Positions 17,027-28,865 of a stretch of DNA of 47,029 bases are shown here, piece after piece (the stretch's first letter is position 1; each line of letters starts with the position of its first letter). The DNA comes from Escherichia coli (GTDB lineage Bacteria; Pseudomonadota; Gammaproteobacteria; Enterobacterales; Enterobacteriaceae), in NCBI RefSeq assembly GCF_011881725.1, contig NZ_JAATUR010000037.1, positions 1 to 47,029 of the forward strand. Reading direction: 5' to 3'. The translations under genes and the position numbers were made by a program. The notes beneath the pieces were generated by a model. That model did not search any database. It was not told the DNA's origin and saw nothing but the letters and a program-made list of their open reading frames with translations.

Positions 17027-18418
17027 TTACTGTTTTTCTGGTGGGAAAATCAGGTTCAGCACAATGGCAGTAATACCGCCAGCGGCAATACCTGAAGAGA
17101 GCAGGTTTTTCAGCCAGTCAGGGGCAAATTGCAAAATCAGCGGCTGCTGAGAAACACCCAGACCGACGGCCAGCGACAGCGCAATAATCAGAATTGCCCG
17201 ACGGTTCAGCGGCTCGCGGGAAACGATGCGCACACCGGATGCGGCGATGGTACCAAACATCACAAGCGTAGCGCCGCCCAGAACAGGCTCTGGAATGTGC
17301 TGCACAAAACCGCTCACTGCAGGGAACAGGCCGAGCAAAATCAGCATCAGCGCCACCACAAAACCAACATAACGGCTGGCAACACCTGTTAACTGAATCA
17401 CACCATTATTTTGTCCAAAACAGGAGTTCGGGAAGGTGTTAAACACCGCCGACACAAATGAGTTCAGGCCATTCGCCAGCACGCCGCCTTTCAGACGTTT
17501 CATGTACAGCGGACCGGAAACAGGCTGTTCGGAAACGTCGGAGGTGGCGGTGATATCGCCAATGGTTTCCAGCGAAGTGATCATAAAGACCAGCATCAGC
17601 GGTAGCAACAGGCTCCATTCAATACCAAGACCGTAATAGAGCGGCGTTGGTACCATGATCAATTCTTGCGTCATCGGCTCGTTGCTTTCAGGCAACATGC
17701 CCATAAACCACGCCAGCGCATATCCGGCCGCCATCGCAATCACCAGCGAGGCCACGCGTAAGTAGGGGTTACGTTGGCGGTTAAGCAGAATGATTAAGGC
17801 TAAGACTACGCCCGCCAGTAACAGGTTTTTCGGTGCGCCAAAGGTGTTGTCGCTCATGGCCGCATAGCCGCCGCCAATGGACGTTAACCCAACCTGAATC
17901 AGCGACAGGCCGATAATCATCACCACAACGCCAGAAACCAACGGTGTAATAATGCGGCGCGCCAGATGCAGAACGCGGGAGATAACCATCTCCGTGCAGC
18001 TTGCCAACATCAGCGTACCAAACAGCGCCGCCATCATGGTCGGGACATCGGCACCACCGGTCTTCAGTGCAGTACCGCCCATAATCAGCGGGGCAACGAA
18101 GTTAAAACTGGTGCCCTGAATAGACAATAGCCCGGAACCAACTGGCCCCCAGGCTTTAATCTGAATAATCGATGCCACACCGGAGGCAAACAGCGACATA
18201 CTAATAATGTGTTGCGTGTCCTGTGCCGGTAAACCTAATGCCTGGCAGATTAGTAGTGCTGGCGTGATTACCGCGACAAACATCGCCAGTAGGTGCTGGC
18301 AGGCGGCAAACAAGGTTTGAGGAAGCGGCGGTCGATCTTCAAGACGGTAAATCAGTTCGCTGTTTTGAGTCTGCGCAACCGGTTGCGCACTTTCGGACTC
18401 GAGGGTAGAAACAGACAT
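17027..18418 (-). CDS. xanP: Xanthine:proton symporter
   Basis: A 463-residue NCS2-family nucleobase transporter with about 14 membrane segments, almost identical to K-12 XanP (YicE). It imports xanthine with protons. The substrate-site segments [35 protein letters not shown] and [21 protein letters not shown] are complete. The ATG at 18418 gives the K-12 length (MSVSTLESE); an in-frame ATG three codons upstream is less likely. A PurR-like box lies about 55 bp upstream, consistent with purine control. Confidence 0.96.
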   Translation of the reverse strand: MSVSTLESESAQPVAQTQNSELIYRLEDRPPLPQTLFAACQHLLAMFVAVITPALLICQALGLPAQDTQHIISMSLFASGVASIIQIKAWGPVGSGLLSIQGTSFNFVAPLIMGGTALKTGGADVPTMMAALFGTLMLASCTEMVISRVLHLARRIITPLVSGVVVMIIGLSLIQVGLTSIGGGYAAMSDNTFGAPKNLLLAGVVLALIILLNRQRNPYLRVASLVIAMAAGYALAWFMGMLPESNEPMTQELIMVPTPLYYGLGIEWSLLLPLMLVFMITSLETIGDITATSDVSEQPVSGPLYMKRLKGGVLANGLNSFVSAVFNTFPNSCFGQNNGVIQLTGVASRYVGFVVALMLILLGLFPAVSGFVQHIPEPVLGGATLVMFGTIAASGVRIVSREPLNRRAILIIALSLAVGLGVSQQPLILQFAPDWLKNLLSSGIAAGGITAIVLNLIFPPEKQ

Positions 18419-18470
18419 CGAAAACAATCCCGTGGTAGCAAAGCGGGCATTTTAGCTGACCAGAAGGCAA

Positions 18471-18486
18471 AAGCAAACGTTTGCCA
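18471..18486. promoter_or_regulatory. Candidate PurR box upstream of xanP
   Basis: AAGCAAACGTTTGCCA contains the perfect 12-bp palindrome GCAAACGTTTGC (18473-18484). It fits the PurR consensus at all but the last fixed position. It lies 53-68 bp upstream of the xanP start codon, suggesting repression by PurR with guanine or hypoxanthine. Confidence 0.65.
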
Positions 18487-18612
18487 TGCTTTCATCTAAA
18501 TATTTAAATGAGATAAATGCACTTTTTTATATAACTTTTGGTATTTTTCTGCTTAAAATCCATTCCATTTTTCTGTTCACAGCTGAGAATCGAACCAGGA
18601 ATGCATGACTCA

Positions 18613-18665
18613 ATACTCGTCATATTTCGCCTTACTGAAAATATGCGATGAAGTATGACGAGTAT
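18613..18665. repeat. Inverted repeat upstream of gltS
   Basis: Perfect 12-bp arms ATACTCGTCATA (18613-18624) and TATGACGAGTAT (18654-18665) are separated by 29 bases that can partly extend the stem (TTCGC with GCGA). The right arm ends 32 bp before the gltS start. The arm sequence resembles the termini of ERIC-type intergenic repeats as I recall them, so it may be a shortened element. Confidence 0.55.
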
Positions 18666-18697
18666 GAAAGAGTGGTGCGGATACAAAGGAGCTATCT

Positions 18698-19903
18698 ATG
18701 TTACATCTCGACACTTTAGCAACGCTTGTTGCCGCAACGCTGACGTTGCTGCTCGGGCGCAAGTTGGTCCATTCCGTCTCCTTTTTGAAGAAATACACCA
18801 TACCGGAACCTGTTGCGGGAGGATTACTGGTAGCGCTGGCGCTGCTGGTGCTGAAAAAAAGTATGGGCTGGGAAGTCAACTTTGATATGTCGCTACGCGA
18901 TCCGTTGATGCTGGCTTTCTTTGCCACTATCGGCCTGAACGCCAACCTTGCCAGCTTACGTGCCGGTGGGCGTGTAGTAGGTATCTTTCTGATTGTGGTT
19001 GTTGGCTTACTGGTGATGCAAAACGCCATCGGTATTGGTATGGCCAGTCTGTTAGGGCTTGATCCGCTGATGGGACTGTTAGCAGGGTCCATTACGCTTT
19101 CTGGCGGTCATGGGACTGGCGCGGCGTGGAGTAAGTTGTTCATTGAACGTTACGGCTTTACTAACGCGACGGAAGTCGCAATGGCCTGTGCGACATTCGG
19201 TCTGGTGCTGGGCGGTTTGATTGGCGGCCCGGTGGCGCGATATCTGGTGAAACACTCCACCACACCAAACGGTATTCCTGATGACCAGGAAGTTCCGACG
19301 GCGTTTGAAAAGCCGGATGTGGGCCGCATGATCACTTCGCTGGTGCTGATTGAAACTATCGCGCTGATTGCTATCTGTCTGACGGTGGGGAAAATTGTTG
19401 CACAACTTTTAGCTGGTACAACTTTTGAACTGCCAACCTTCGTTTGCGTACTGTTTGTGGGTGTGATCCTGAGCAACGGTCTGTCAATGATGGGCTTTTA
19501 CCGCGTCTTTGAACGCGCGGTATCTGTGCTGGGTAACGTGAGTCTGTCGTTGTTCCTGGCGATGGCGCTGATGGGCCTGAAGCTGTGGGAACTGGCTTCG
19601 CTGGCGCTGCCGATGCTGGCGATTCTGGTGGTTCAGACCATCTTCATGGCATTGTACGCCATCTTTGTCACCTGGCGCATGATGGGGAAAAACTACGATG
19701 CGGCAGTGCTGGCTGCTGGTCACTGTGGTTTTGGTCTTGGCGCGACACCAACCGCAATTGCCAACATGCAGGCGATCACCGAACGCTTTGGCCCGTCGCA
19801 CATGGCGTTCCTGGTAGTGCCGATGGTCGGTGCGTTCTTTATCGATATCGTCAATGCGCTGGTGATTAAGCTGTATTTGATGTTGCCGATTTTTGCGGGT
19901 TAA
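18698..19903 (+). CDS. gltS: Sodium/glutamate symporter
   Basis: A 401-residue inner-membrane glutamate:sodium symporter of the ESS family, equal in length to K-12 GltS. It has two inverted five-helix repeats, each with a re-entrant loop: LSGGHGTGAAWS near residue 135 and GHCGFGLGATPTAIANMQ near residue 345, the two hallmark pore loops. The start ATG follows AAAGGAGC at good spacing. It is a single gene, divergent from xanP, with a hairpin and a REP element downstream. Confidence 0.97.
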   Translation: MLHLDTLATLVAATLTLLLGRKLVHSVSFLKKYTIPEPVAGGLLVALALLVLKKSMGWEVNFDMSLRDPLMLAFFATIGLNANLASLRAGGRVVGIFLIVVVGLLVMQNAIGIGMASLLGLDPLMGLLAGSITLSGGHGTGAAWSKLFIERYGFTNATEVAMACATFGLVLGGLIGGPVARYLVKHSTTPNGIPDDQEVPTAFEKPDVGRMITSLVLIETIALIAICLTVGKIVAQLLAGTTFELPTFVCVLFVGVILSNGLSMMGFYRVFERAVSVLGNVSLSLFLAMALMGLKLWELASLALPMLAILVVQTIFMALYAIFVTWRMMGKNYDAAVLAAGHCGFGLGATPTAIANMQAITERFGPSHMAFLVVPMVGAFFIDIVNALVIKLYLMLPIFAG

Positions 19904-19911
19904 CCAATGAA

Positions 19912-19933
19912 GCGGCGGTATAAGTGCCGCCGC
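19912..19933 (+). terminator. Hairpin after gltS
   Basis: A perfect 7-bp GC stem GCGGCGG/CCGCCGC with an 8-base loop starts 8 bp after the gltS stop. No T-run follows, so it may protect the mRNA 3' end rather than terminate strongly. Confidence 0.5.
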
Positions 19934-19998
19934 AACAAAGATAGATGCCTGAGCCTACGTATTAACTCACAATTTATTGAATTCGTAAGCTTTTGTTG

Positions 19999-20028
19999 GC
20001 CGGATAAGGCGTTCACGCCGCATACAGC
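19999..20028. repeat. REP element in the gltS-recG gap
   Basis: A 30-base sequence starting GCCGGATAAGGCG and continuing TTCACGCCGCAT matches the enterobacterial REP/PU repeat closely. It is a single copy with an imperfect second arm (CATACAGC), located between convergent genes, where such repeats usually sit. Confidence 0.8.
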
Positions 20029-20049
20029 AGGAAGGTAGATCAACCTGAA

Positions 20050-20076
20050 ACGGCGGTCTTCTCACCGCCGTCTTTT
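20050..20076. terminator. Terminator between gltS and recG
   Basis: A perfect 8-bp stem ACGGCGGT/ACCGCCGT with a 6-base loop is followed on the plus strand by CTTTT and on the minus strand by TT. It lies directly after the recG stop and probably serves both convergent transcripts. Confidence 0.7.
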
Positions 20077-22156
20077 ACGCATTCGAGTAGCGTTCTGTTT
20101 CCGGCATCCAGCGTTCTATCAGGGCTTTTGCCTGCTGTGGATAACGTTCGTGAATATGGCGTGCCAGGCGCTGAACTTCTGGAATCATTGCCTGATCGCG
20201 TAGTAAATCTGCCACTTTAAATTCGGCATTACCTGTCTGACGCGTGCCTAATAGTTCACCCGGTCCGCGTATCTCCAAATCCTTCTGAGCAATGACAAAA
20301 CCATCGTTGCTGTCGCGCAGTACTTGCAGGCGGATTTGCGCCGTTTTAGAGAGCGGCGTTTTGTAGAGCAGCACGCAGTGAGAAGCCACCGCACCACGAC
20401 CTACACGTCCGCGTAGCTGGTGTAATTGCGCCAGACCCAGACGTTCCGGGTTTTCGATTATCATCAGGCTGGCATTGGGCACATCGACGCCCACTTCAAT
20501 AACGGTAGTGGCAACCAGCAGGTGTAGCTCACCTTGTTTAAACGACGCCATCACAGCCTGCTTCTCGGCAGGTTTCATCCGCCCATGCACCAGGCCGACG
20601 TTCAGTTCCGGCAACGCCAGTTTCAATTCTTCCCACGTGGCTTCTGCTGCCTGCGCTTCCAGTAATTCTGACTCTTCAATCAACGTACAAACCCAGTACG
20701 CCTGACGGCCTTCAGTCATACAGGCGTGGCGCACGCGGTCAATAATGTCGTTACGACGCGTATCCGGGATTGCCACTGTCGTCACTGGGGTACGGCCTGG
20801 CGGCAGTTCATCAATGACCGAGGTATCGAGATCGGCATACGCAGTCATTGCCAGCGTGCGGGGGATCGGCGTGGCGGTCATGATCAACTGATGCGGATGG
20901 AAGCCCTGCTGCTGGCCTTTCTCCCATAACGCCAGACGCTGATGCACGCCAAAACGATGCTGTTCGTCGATAATCACTAGCGCCAGACCGTTAAACTGCA
21001 CCTGTTCCTGGAAGATGGCGTGCGTACCAACAATCATCTGCACCTGACCGCTGGCGATGGCTTCTTGCTGAGCCAGTCGTGCTTTACCTTTCTGTTTACC
21101 GGCGAGCCAGCCCACTTCGATACCGAGCGGAGCAAACCAGTTACGAAAGTTATTGGCGTGCTGTTCGGCAAGCAATTCGGTTGGTGCCATCAGGGCCACT
21201 TGTTTACCGTGAGCAATAGCACGCAACGCGGCAAGGGCGGCAACCAGTGTTTTACCGGAACCTACATCACCTTGTACCAGGCGCATCATCGGCACATCCA
21301 GCGCCATATCGCGCTCGATCTCCGCCACCACGCGTGCCTGTGCGCCCGTTGGCTTGAACGGTAAGGCAGCGAGGAGTTTATTTTTCAATGCGTCATTGGC
21401 GCTAAGCGGTTGAGCATGAAAACGTTGCGCTCCGGCGCGTAACGCTAACATGCTGAGGTTGTGCGCCAGCAGTTCTTCCAGAATCAGACGACGTTGCGCC
21501 GGATGTTGCCCGGTTTCCAGATCGCTAAGTTGCAGCGTCGGCGGTGGGCGATGCAGAGTGCGCAAGGCTTCCGGTAACGTCATCATTCCTTGTGACAGTT
21601 CTGGCGGCAGCAGTTCTTCAATGGCGCAGGTGTCGAGCAGATCCAGCGCCTGATCGGTTAATTTACGCAGCGTTGCCTGCTTTACGCCTTCCGTTGTCGG
21701 GTAAACCGGCGTGAGCGTTTCCTGCAACTCCGGCGTGCTGAGATCGCCCTGTACGCGGTATTCCGGGTGGATCATCTCCGCGCCATATTTACCGCGCTTT
21801 GCTTCGCCATAGGCCAGTACGCGTCGGCCGGTTGCCAGGCTATTCTTCATCGCCGCGCTAAAGTTGAAAAAGCGCATGGTGAGAATGCCTGAGCCGTCAC
21901 TAATCTGGCAGGTCATCATGCGGCGACCACCAAAAGAGATATTACAGTTCAGCACTTCGCCTTCCACCGTGGCATAAATGCCAGGCAGTAGCTCACCGAT
22001 AGGGTAGAGATGGGTACGATCTTCATAGCGCAGGGGAAGGTGCAACAGCAAGTCCTGCACGGTATGCAGGTTGATTTTCGCCAGTTTGTTACTTTGCGCC
22101 GCGCCAACGCCCGTTAGGGAACTGAGCGGAACAGCATCTAACAGGCGACCTTTCAT
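20075..22156 (-). CDS. recG: ATP-dependent DNA helicase RecG
   Basis: A 693-residue superfamily 2 helicase that remodels stalled replication forks and branch-migrates Holliday junctions. The N-terminal wedge/OB domain (residues 1-150) is followed by Walker A GDVGSGKT, the DEQH box (IIDEQHRFG), motif III MTATPIPRTL and the C-terminal motif LHQLRGRVGRG. The ATG at 22156 gives the K-12 length (MKGRLLDAVPL); the open frame extends eleven codons upstream into the trmH end. It starts 5 bp after the trmH stop and is the last gene of the rpoZ-spoT-trmH-recG operon. Confidence 0.97.
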   Translation of the reverse strand: MKGRLLDAVPLSSLTGVGAAQSNKLAKINLHTVQDLLLHLPLRYEDRTHLYPIGELLPGIYATVEGEVLNCNISFGGRRMMTCQISDGSGILTMRFFNFSAAMKNSLATGRRVLAYGEAKRGKYGAEMIHPEYRVQGDLSTPELQETLTPVYPTTEGVKQATLRKLTDQALDLLDTCAIEELLPPELSQGMMTLPEALRTLHRPPPTLQLSDLETGQHPAQRRLILEELLAHNLSMLALRAGAQRFHAQPLSANDALKNKLLAALPFKPTGAQARVVAEIERDMALDVPMMRLVQGDVGSGKTLVAALAALRAIAHGKQVALMAPTELLAEQHANNFRNWFAPLGIEVGWLAGKQKGKARLAQQEAIASGQVQMIVGTHAIFQEQVQFNGLALVIIDEQHRFGVHQRLALWEKGQQQGFHPHQLIMTATPIPRTLAMTAYADLDTSVIDELPPGRTPVTTVAIPDTRRNDIIDRVRHACMTEGRQAYWVCTLIEESELLEAQAAEATWEELKLALPELNVGLVHGRMKPAEKQAVMASFKQGELHLLVATTVIEVGVDVPNASLMIIENPERLGLAQLHQLRGRVGRGAVASHCVLLYKTPLSKTAQIRLQVLRDSNDGFVIAQKDLEIRGPGELLGTRQTGNAEFKVADLLRDQAMIPEVQRLARHIHERYPQQAKALIERWMPETERYSNA

Positions 22157-22161
22157 GGCGC

Positions 22162-22851
22162 TTACCCTGCCGCCTGCATGGTGGCCCACCAGTCGGCATT
22201 GGCTTCAATTTCGCCTTGCTGATTAACGTGGGGATAGGGCAGACCTTTACGCTTTGCGACTTTCGCCAGCACAGGGTAGCCGCCTTCGAACAACAGGCGT
22301 TGTTGTTCTGCTTCCGGCAACATGCTGTTTTCACGCAGATACATACCTGCGTTTTGCCGTTGGCGCTGGGCCTCGTAGAGAATGAGAGCGGAAGCTACAG
22401 AGACGTTCAGCGATTGCACCATGCCAATCATCGGAATGATGATGTCCTGATCCGCCAGTGCTAACGCTTCCTGCGTGATGCCTGTTTTCTCCTGACCCAT
22501 TAAAATACAGGTTGGGCGGGTGTAATCAATTTCGCGGAAATCGACAGCGTTATCAGAAAGATGGGTTGCCAGAATCTGCATACCCTGGCCTTTCAGGTGA
22601 GCGACGGCATCGCCAATGGTACGGTGTGTTTTCACCTGTACCCAACTGTTGCTACCCGCCGCTGCGGAGGCCATGGTACGCATCCGGCTACCTGGCCAGA
22701 CGGCGTGAACTTCGTGTACGCCAACGGCGTCTGCGGTACGAATGATCGCAGAAACGTTATGGGGTTTGTGGACCTGCTCCATGCAGACGGTCAGGTCAGG
22801 CTGCCGCCTGGCGAGCATTTCGCAGATTCGCGCATAACGCTGTGCATTCAT
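22162..22851 (-). CDS. trmH: tRNA (guanosine-18-2'-O)-methyltransferase
   Basis: A 229-residue SpoU/TrmH-family enzyme that methylates the 2'-OH of G18 in the D-loop of tRNAs, using SAM. The SPOUT signature motifs are visible: NVSAIIRTADAVGV (motif 1), CILMGQEKTGI (motif 2) and IPMIGMVQSLNVSVASALILYE (motif 3, knot region). Identical in length to the K-12 enzyme. The gene lies between spoT and recG but is separated from spoT by an ERIC repeat. Its apparent ribosome binding site, AAGGA 11 bases before the ATG, comes from the end of that repeat. Confidence 0.96.
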   Translation of the reverse strand: MNAQRYARICEMLARRQPDLTVCMEQVHKPHNVSAIIRTADAVGVHEVHAVWPGSRMRTMASAAAGSNSWVQVKTHRTIGDAVAHLKGQGMQILATHLSDNAVDFREIDYTRPTCILMGQEKTGITQEALALADQDIIIPMIGMVQSLNVSVASALILYEAQRQRQNAGMYLRENSMLPEAEQQRLLFEGGYPVLAKVAKRKGLPYPHVNQQGEIEANADWWATMQAAG

Positions 22852-22852
22852 T

Positions 22853-22979
22853 TACACTTCATCCTTCAAATTGCCTCAGCGGTGGCTGTACTCACTCACC
22901 CCAGTCACGTACTTCTGTACGCTCCTGGGGACTCATTCGCTTGCCACCTTGATGCCATTCGAATGATTTTGTGTAACGC
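22853..22979. repeat. ERIC (IRU) repeat between spoT and trmH
   Basis: The spoT-trmH gap (129 bp) is almost exactly an ERIC element, whose full length is about 127 bp. The diagnostic core is present: on the minus strand GAGTCCCCAGGAGCGTAC and AGTACGTGACTGGGGTGAGT form the conserved central palindrome (about 22892-22938), close to the standard ERIC primer sites. It lies within the operon, so it would be transcribed and fold in the mRNA. Boundaries are approximate. Confidence 0.88.
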
Positions 22980-22980
22980 A

Positions 22981-25089
22981 TTAATTTCGGTTTCGGGTGA
23001 CTTTTATCACGTCTGGCATCACGCGGATTTTGCGCATGATATTCGCCAGATGCACGCGGTCACGGGCGGTCAGACGAATAAAGGCGCTGTAGACGCGACC
23101 ATCTTTCTCTTCCGTATTCAAACTTTGAATATTGGAGGTCGCAGTGTTAATTGCCGCCGTCAGGTTTGCCAGTGCGCCCTGGTGGTTAAACATTTCCACC
23201 TTAATTTCGGTGATGAACTCCTGCGCCGTCTCTTTATCCCATTCCACAGCCATAAATTTCTCTGGCTCTTTCTGGTAGCCACGGATGTTACGGCAGGATT
23301 CATGGTGAATCACCAGACCTTTGCCAGGGCTGACGTGGGCGATAATCGGGTCGCCAGGAATGGGACGACAGCATTTCGCAAAAGTGATCAACACGCCATC
23401 GGCGCCTTTAATTGGCAGATGTCCGTGGCTTTGGGTTGCTGGTGGAATGGACCCGTCTCCCTGCTGGAGATTCTTCGCGACCACTACGCTCATTGCATTG
23501 CCAAGACCAATTTCCGCCAGCAGATCGTCAAGCGTAGCCAGCTTCATGCGGTCAAGTTCGCGCTGAATATTTTCCTGCGGGATGTCATTGAGTTTACGGC
23601 TGCCACCTAATGCATGGTTAAGCAGGCGACGCCCCAGGCTTACAGAATCATCACGCTTGAGGTTTTTCAGTAGCTGACGAATCTTGGCGCGCGCTTTCGA
23701 GCTGACGACAAAGTTTAGCCATGCGGCATTCGGGCGAGCGCCCGGTGCAGTAATGATTTCTACTGTTTGACCACTGGTAAGCGGCTGAGACAGCGGGTAA
23801 GGCTGGCGGTCGACGCGCGCGCCCACGCAGGCATGACCGATATCGGTATGCACCGCATAAGCGAAGTCGACAGGCGTTGCACCGGCAGGCAACTCAACAA
23901 TGCGCCCTTCCGGTGTGAAAACGTAAATCTCATCCGGGAAGAGATCGGATTTAACGCTCTCGATAAACTCGAACGAACTACCGGCACTCTGTTGCAGCTC
24001 CAGCAGGCTCTGCATCCAGCGCTGAGCGCGGATTTGCGCGGTAGTGCTGGTTTCGCCGTGTTCTTTATAAGCCCAGTGCGCGGCAACACCCATTTCCGCC
24101 ATCTGATCCATATCTTCAGTACGGATCTGGACTTCAACCGGCACGCCGTGCGGACCAATCATCGATGTGTGCAAAGATTGATAGCCGTTCGCTTTGGGAA
24201 TGGCGATGTAGTCTTTAACGCGACCCGGACGCGGCTTATACAGGCTGTGCATCTGGCCGAGCACGCGGTAACAGGTGTCGGAGTCATTGACGATCACGCG
24301 GAAAGCGTAGATGTCCATGATCGAGTGAAAACGCTGCTCTTTGAGCACCATTTTGCAGTAAATCGAATAAAGATGTTTCTCGCGACCACTGACGCGGCAC
24401 GGTATTCCCGCTTCCTGCAAACGCCCTTCGATTTCCGAGAGGATTTTTTGGATCATCTCTTTACGGTTGCCGCGCGCGGCTTTCACCACTTCTTTGATTA
24501 CGCGGTAACGGTTGGGATACAGCGCCTCAAAACCCAGCTCTTCGAGTTCGGTTTTAATGTGGTGGATACCTAAACGGTGTGCCAGCGGGCTGTAGATTTC
24601 GAGAGTTTCACGGGCGATGCGGCGACGTTTATCCGGGCGAAGTGAGCCCAGCGTGCGCATGTTGTGGGTACGGTCGGCAAGTTTGATGAGAATGACGCGG
24701 ATATCCTGCACCATCGCCATAATCATCTTGCGAAAGTTTTCGGCCTGAGCCTCTTTCTTATCGCGGAACTTGAGTTTATCAAGTTTCGACACCCCCTCTA
24801 CCAGTTCGGCGACGCTTTTACCAAAAAGCTGTTCCATATCCTGGTAGGTAGCGGGAGTATCTTCAATCACGTCATGCAGCAGTGCCGCCATAAGCGTTTC
24901 ATAGTCGAGTTTCATCTCGGCCAGAATGCAGGCAACCGCTACCGGATGCGTGATATAGGGTTCACCGCTTGAACGTGTTTGCCCCTCGTGAGCATCACGT
25001 GCAACGAGATACGCCTGCCGCAGACGCTTGATTTGGTCTTCCGGCAGGTAGTTTTGAATCAGTTGATTCAGGCTTTCAAACAGATACAA
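22981..25089 (-). CDS. spoT: Bifunctional (p)ppGpp hydrolase/synthetase SpoT
   Basis: A 702-residue RelA/SpoT homologue that makes and mainly degrades (p)ppGpp, the stringent-response alarmone. Domain order: HD hydrolase domain (residues 20-190, with HDVIED), synthetase domain (RYRVIKEV..., about 200-340), TGS domain (about 385-450, IYVFTPEGRIVELPAGATPVDFAYAVH), helical region and C-terminal ACT domain (about 625-702). Length is that of K-12 SpoT. It follows rpoZ by 18 bp in the same direction. The ERIC repeat directly after its stop codon is the one unusual aspect of its context. Confidence 0.97.
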   Translation of the reverse strand: MYLFESLNQLIQNYLPEDQIKRLRQAYLVARDAHEGQTRSSGEPYITHPVAVACILAEMKLDYETLMAALLHDVIEDTPATYQDMEQLFGKSVAELVEGVSKLDKLKFRDKKEAQAENFRKMIMAMVQDIRVILIKLADRTHNMRTLGSLRPDKRRRIARETLEIYSPLAHRLGIHHIKTELEELGFEALYPNRYRVIKEVVKAARGNRKEMIQKILSEIEGRLQEAGIPCRVSGREKHLYSIYCKMVLKEQRFHSIMDIYAFRVIVNDSDTCYRVLGQMHSLYKPRPGRVKDYIAIPKANGYQSLHTSMIGPHGVPVEVQIRTEDMDQMAEMGVAAHWAYKEHGETSTTAQIRAQRWMQSLLELQQSAGSSFEFIESVKSDLFPDEIYVFTPEGRIVELPAGATPVDFAYAVHTDIGHACVGARVDRQPYPLSQPLTSGQTVEIITAPGARPNAAWLNFVVSSKARAKIRQLLKNLKRDDSVSLGRRLLNHALGGSRKLNDIPQENIQRELDRMKLATLDDLLAEIGLGNAMSVVVAKNLQQGDGSIPPATQSHGHLPIKGADGVLITFAKCCRPIPGDPIIAHVSPGKGLVIHHESCRNIRGYQKEPEKFMAVEWDKETAQEFITEIKVEMFNHQGALANLTAAINTATSNIQSLNTEEKDGRVYSAFIRLTARDRVHLANIMRKIRVMPDVIKVTRNRN

Positions 25090-25107
25090 GGGCGACCCGC
25101 TTTGTGA

Positions 25108-25383
25108 TTAACGACGACCTTCAGCAATAGCGGTAACGGCTTGTAATTCAGCGGCTTCCTGCTCTTGCTGTTCCTGGCGCTCGCGAACGTCGAGGATCTG
25201 GTTGTTGATCAGACCTTCTTCGATTTCGCGCAGCGCGATTACTGTGGTTTTATCGTTTTCTTCCGGTACCAGCGGATCCTTTCCGCCTACCTGCATCTGA
25301 CGAGCGCGACGCGCGGCGACCAGTACCAGGTCAAAACGGTTACCAATTTTCTCTACAGCGTCCTGAACAGTTACGCGTGCCAT
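25108..25383 (-). CDS. rpoZ: RNA polymerase omega subunit
   Basis: A 91-residue omega subunit, which helps assemble RNA polymerase and forms part of one ppGpp binding site. The N-terminal [20 protein letters not shown] and the following RARQ are hallmark omega sequence. First gene of the operon with spoT, which makes biological sense because omega and SpoT both act in the stringent response. It starts 54 bp after the gmk stop. Confidence 0.98.
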
Positions 25384-25437
25384 ACTTAAAAAGCTCCACA
25401 GGTGAAGAAATGACTGGGCATGATACTGAAAGAAGGT

Positions 25438-28615
<3,178 letters not shown>

Positions 28616-28865
28616 GGTTCTCTCCCTAAAAATCTGCCTGGCAGGGTAGCGATTTGTACGCATTGTCACGATTGAGATTTTTTAAGGTGAGTTTTGATTG
28701 ATAACTTATAATTATGTGAAATTGGTATTATCTGTAGATCTAATGCATTTTTCTGATGTTGTGTTAAGAAAAATGCATTAGAAAAAGTACGGTGTTTTTT
28801 GACGTTTTTGGAATAGGTGTTCGTAGAGCCGCTGAAATTACCAACGGCCTACAATACTATGACGC
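28616..28865. other. yicG-yicC gap without dinD
   Basis: 250 bp with no gene. In K-12 the SOS gene dinD lies between yicC and yicG; neither dinD nor a LexA box of the CTGT-N8-ACAG type is seen here. It contains the inverted repeat listed next. Confidence 0.7.
28739..28782. repeat. 44-bp perfect inverted repeat
   Basis: Arms TCTAATGCATTTTTCT and AGAAAAATGCATTAGA (16 bp each, no mismatch) flank a 12-base loop. There is no T-run after the stem on either strand. Position coincides with the missing dinD gene. Confidence 0.7.

Noticed and set aside
22561..23610. 349-codon plus-strand open frame
   Set aside because: It lies antisense to trmH, the ERIC repeat and spoT, all well-supported genes on the minus strand. 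It has no recognisable domain or ribosome binding site and is a shadow frame.
23767..24573. 268-codon plus-strand open frame
   Set aside because: Fully antisense to spoT, His-, Arg- and Phe-rich as expected from the reverse of a GC-rich coding strand, no conserved motif.
28739..28782. Rho-independent terminator
   Set aside because: The stem is perfect but no T-run follows it on either strand, so it is reported only as an inverted repeat.
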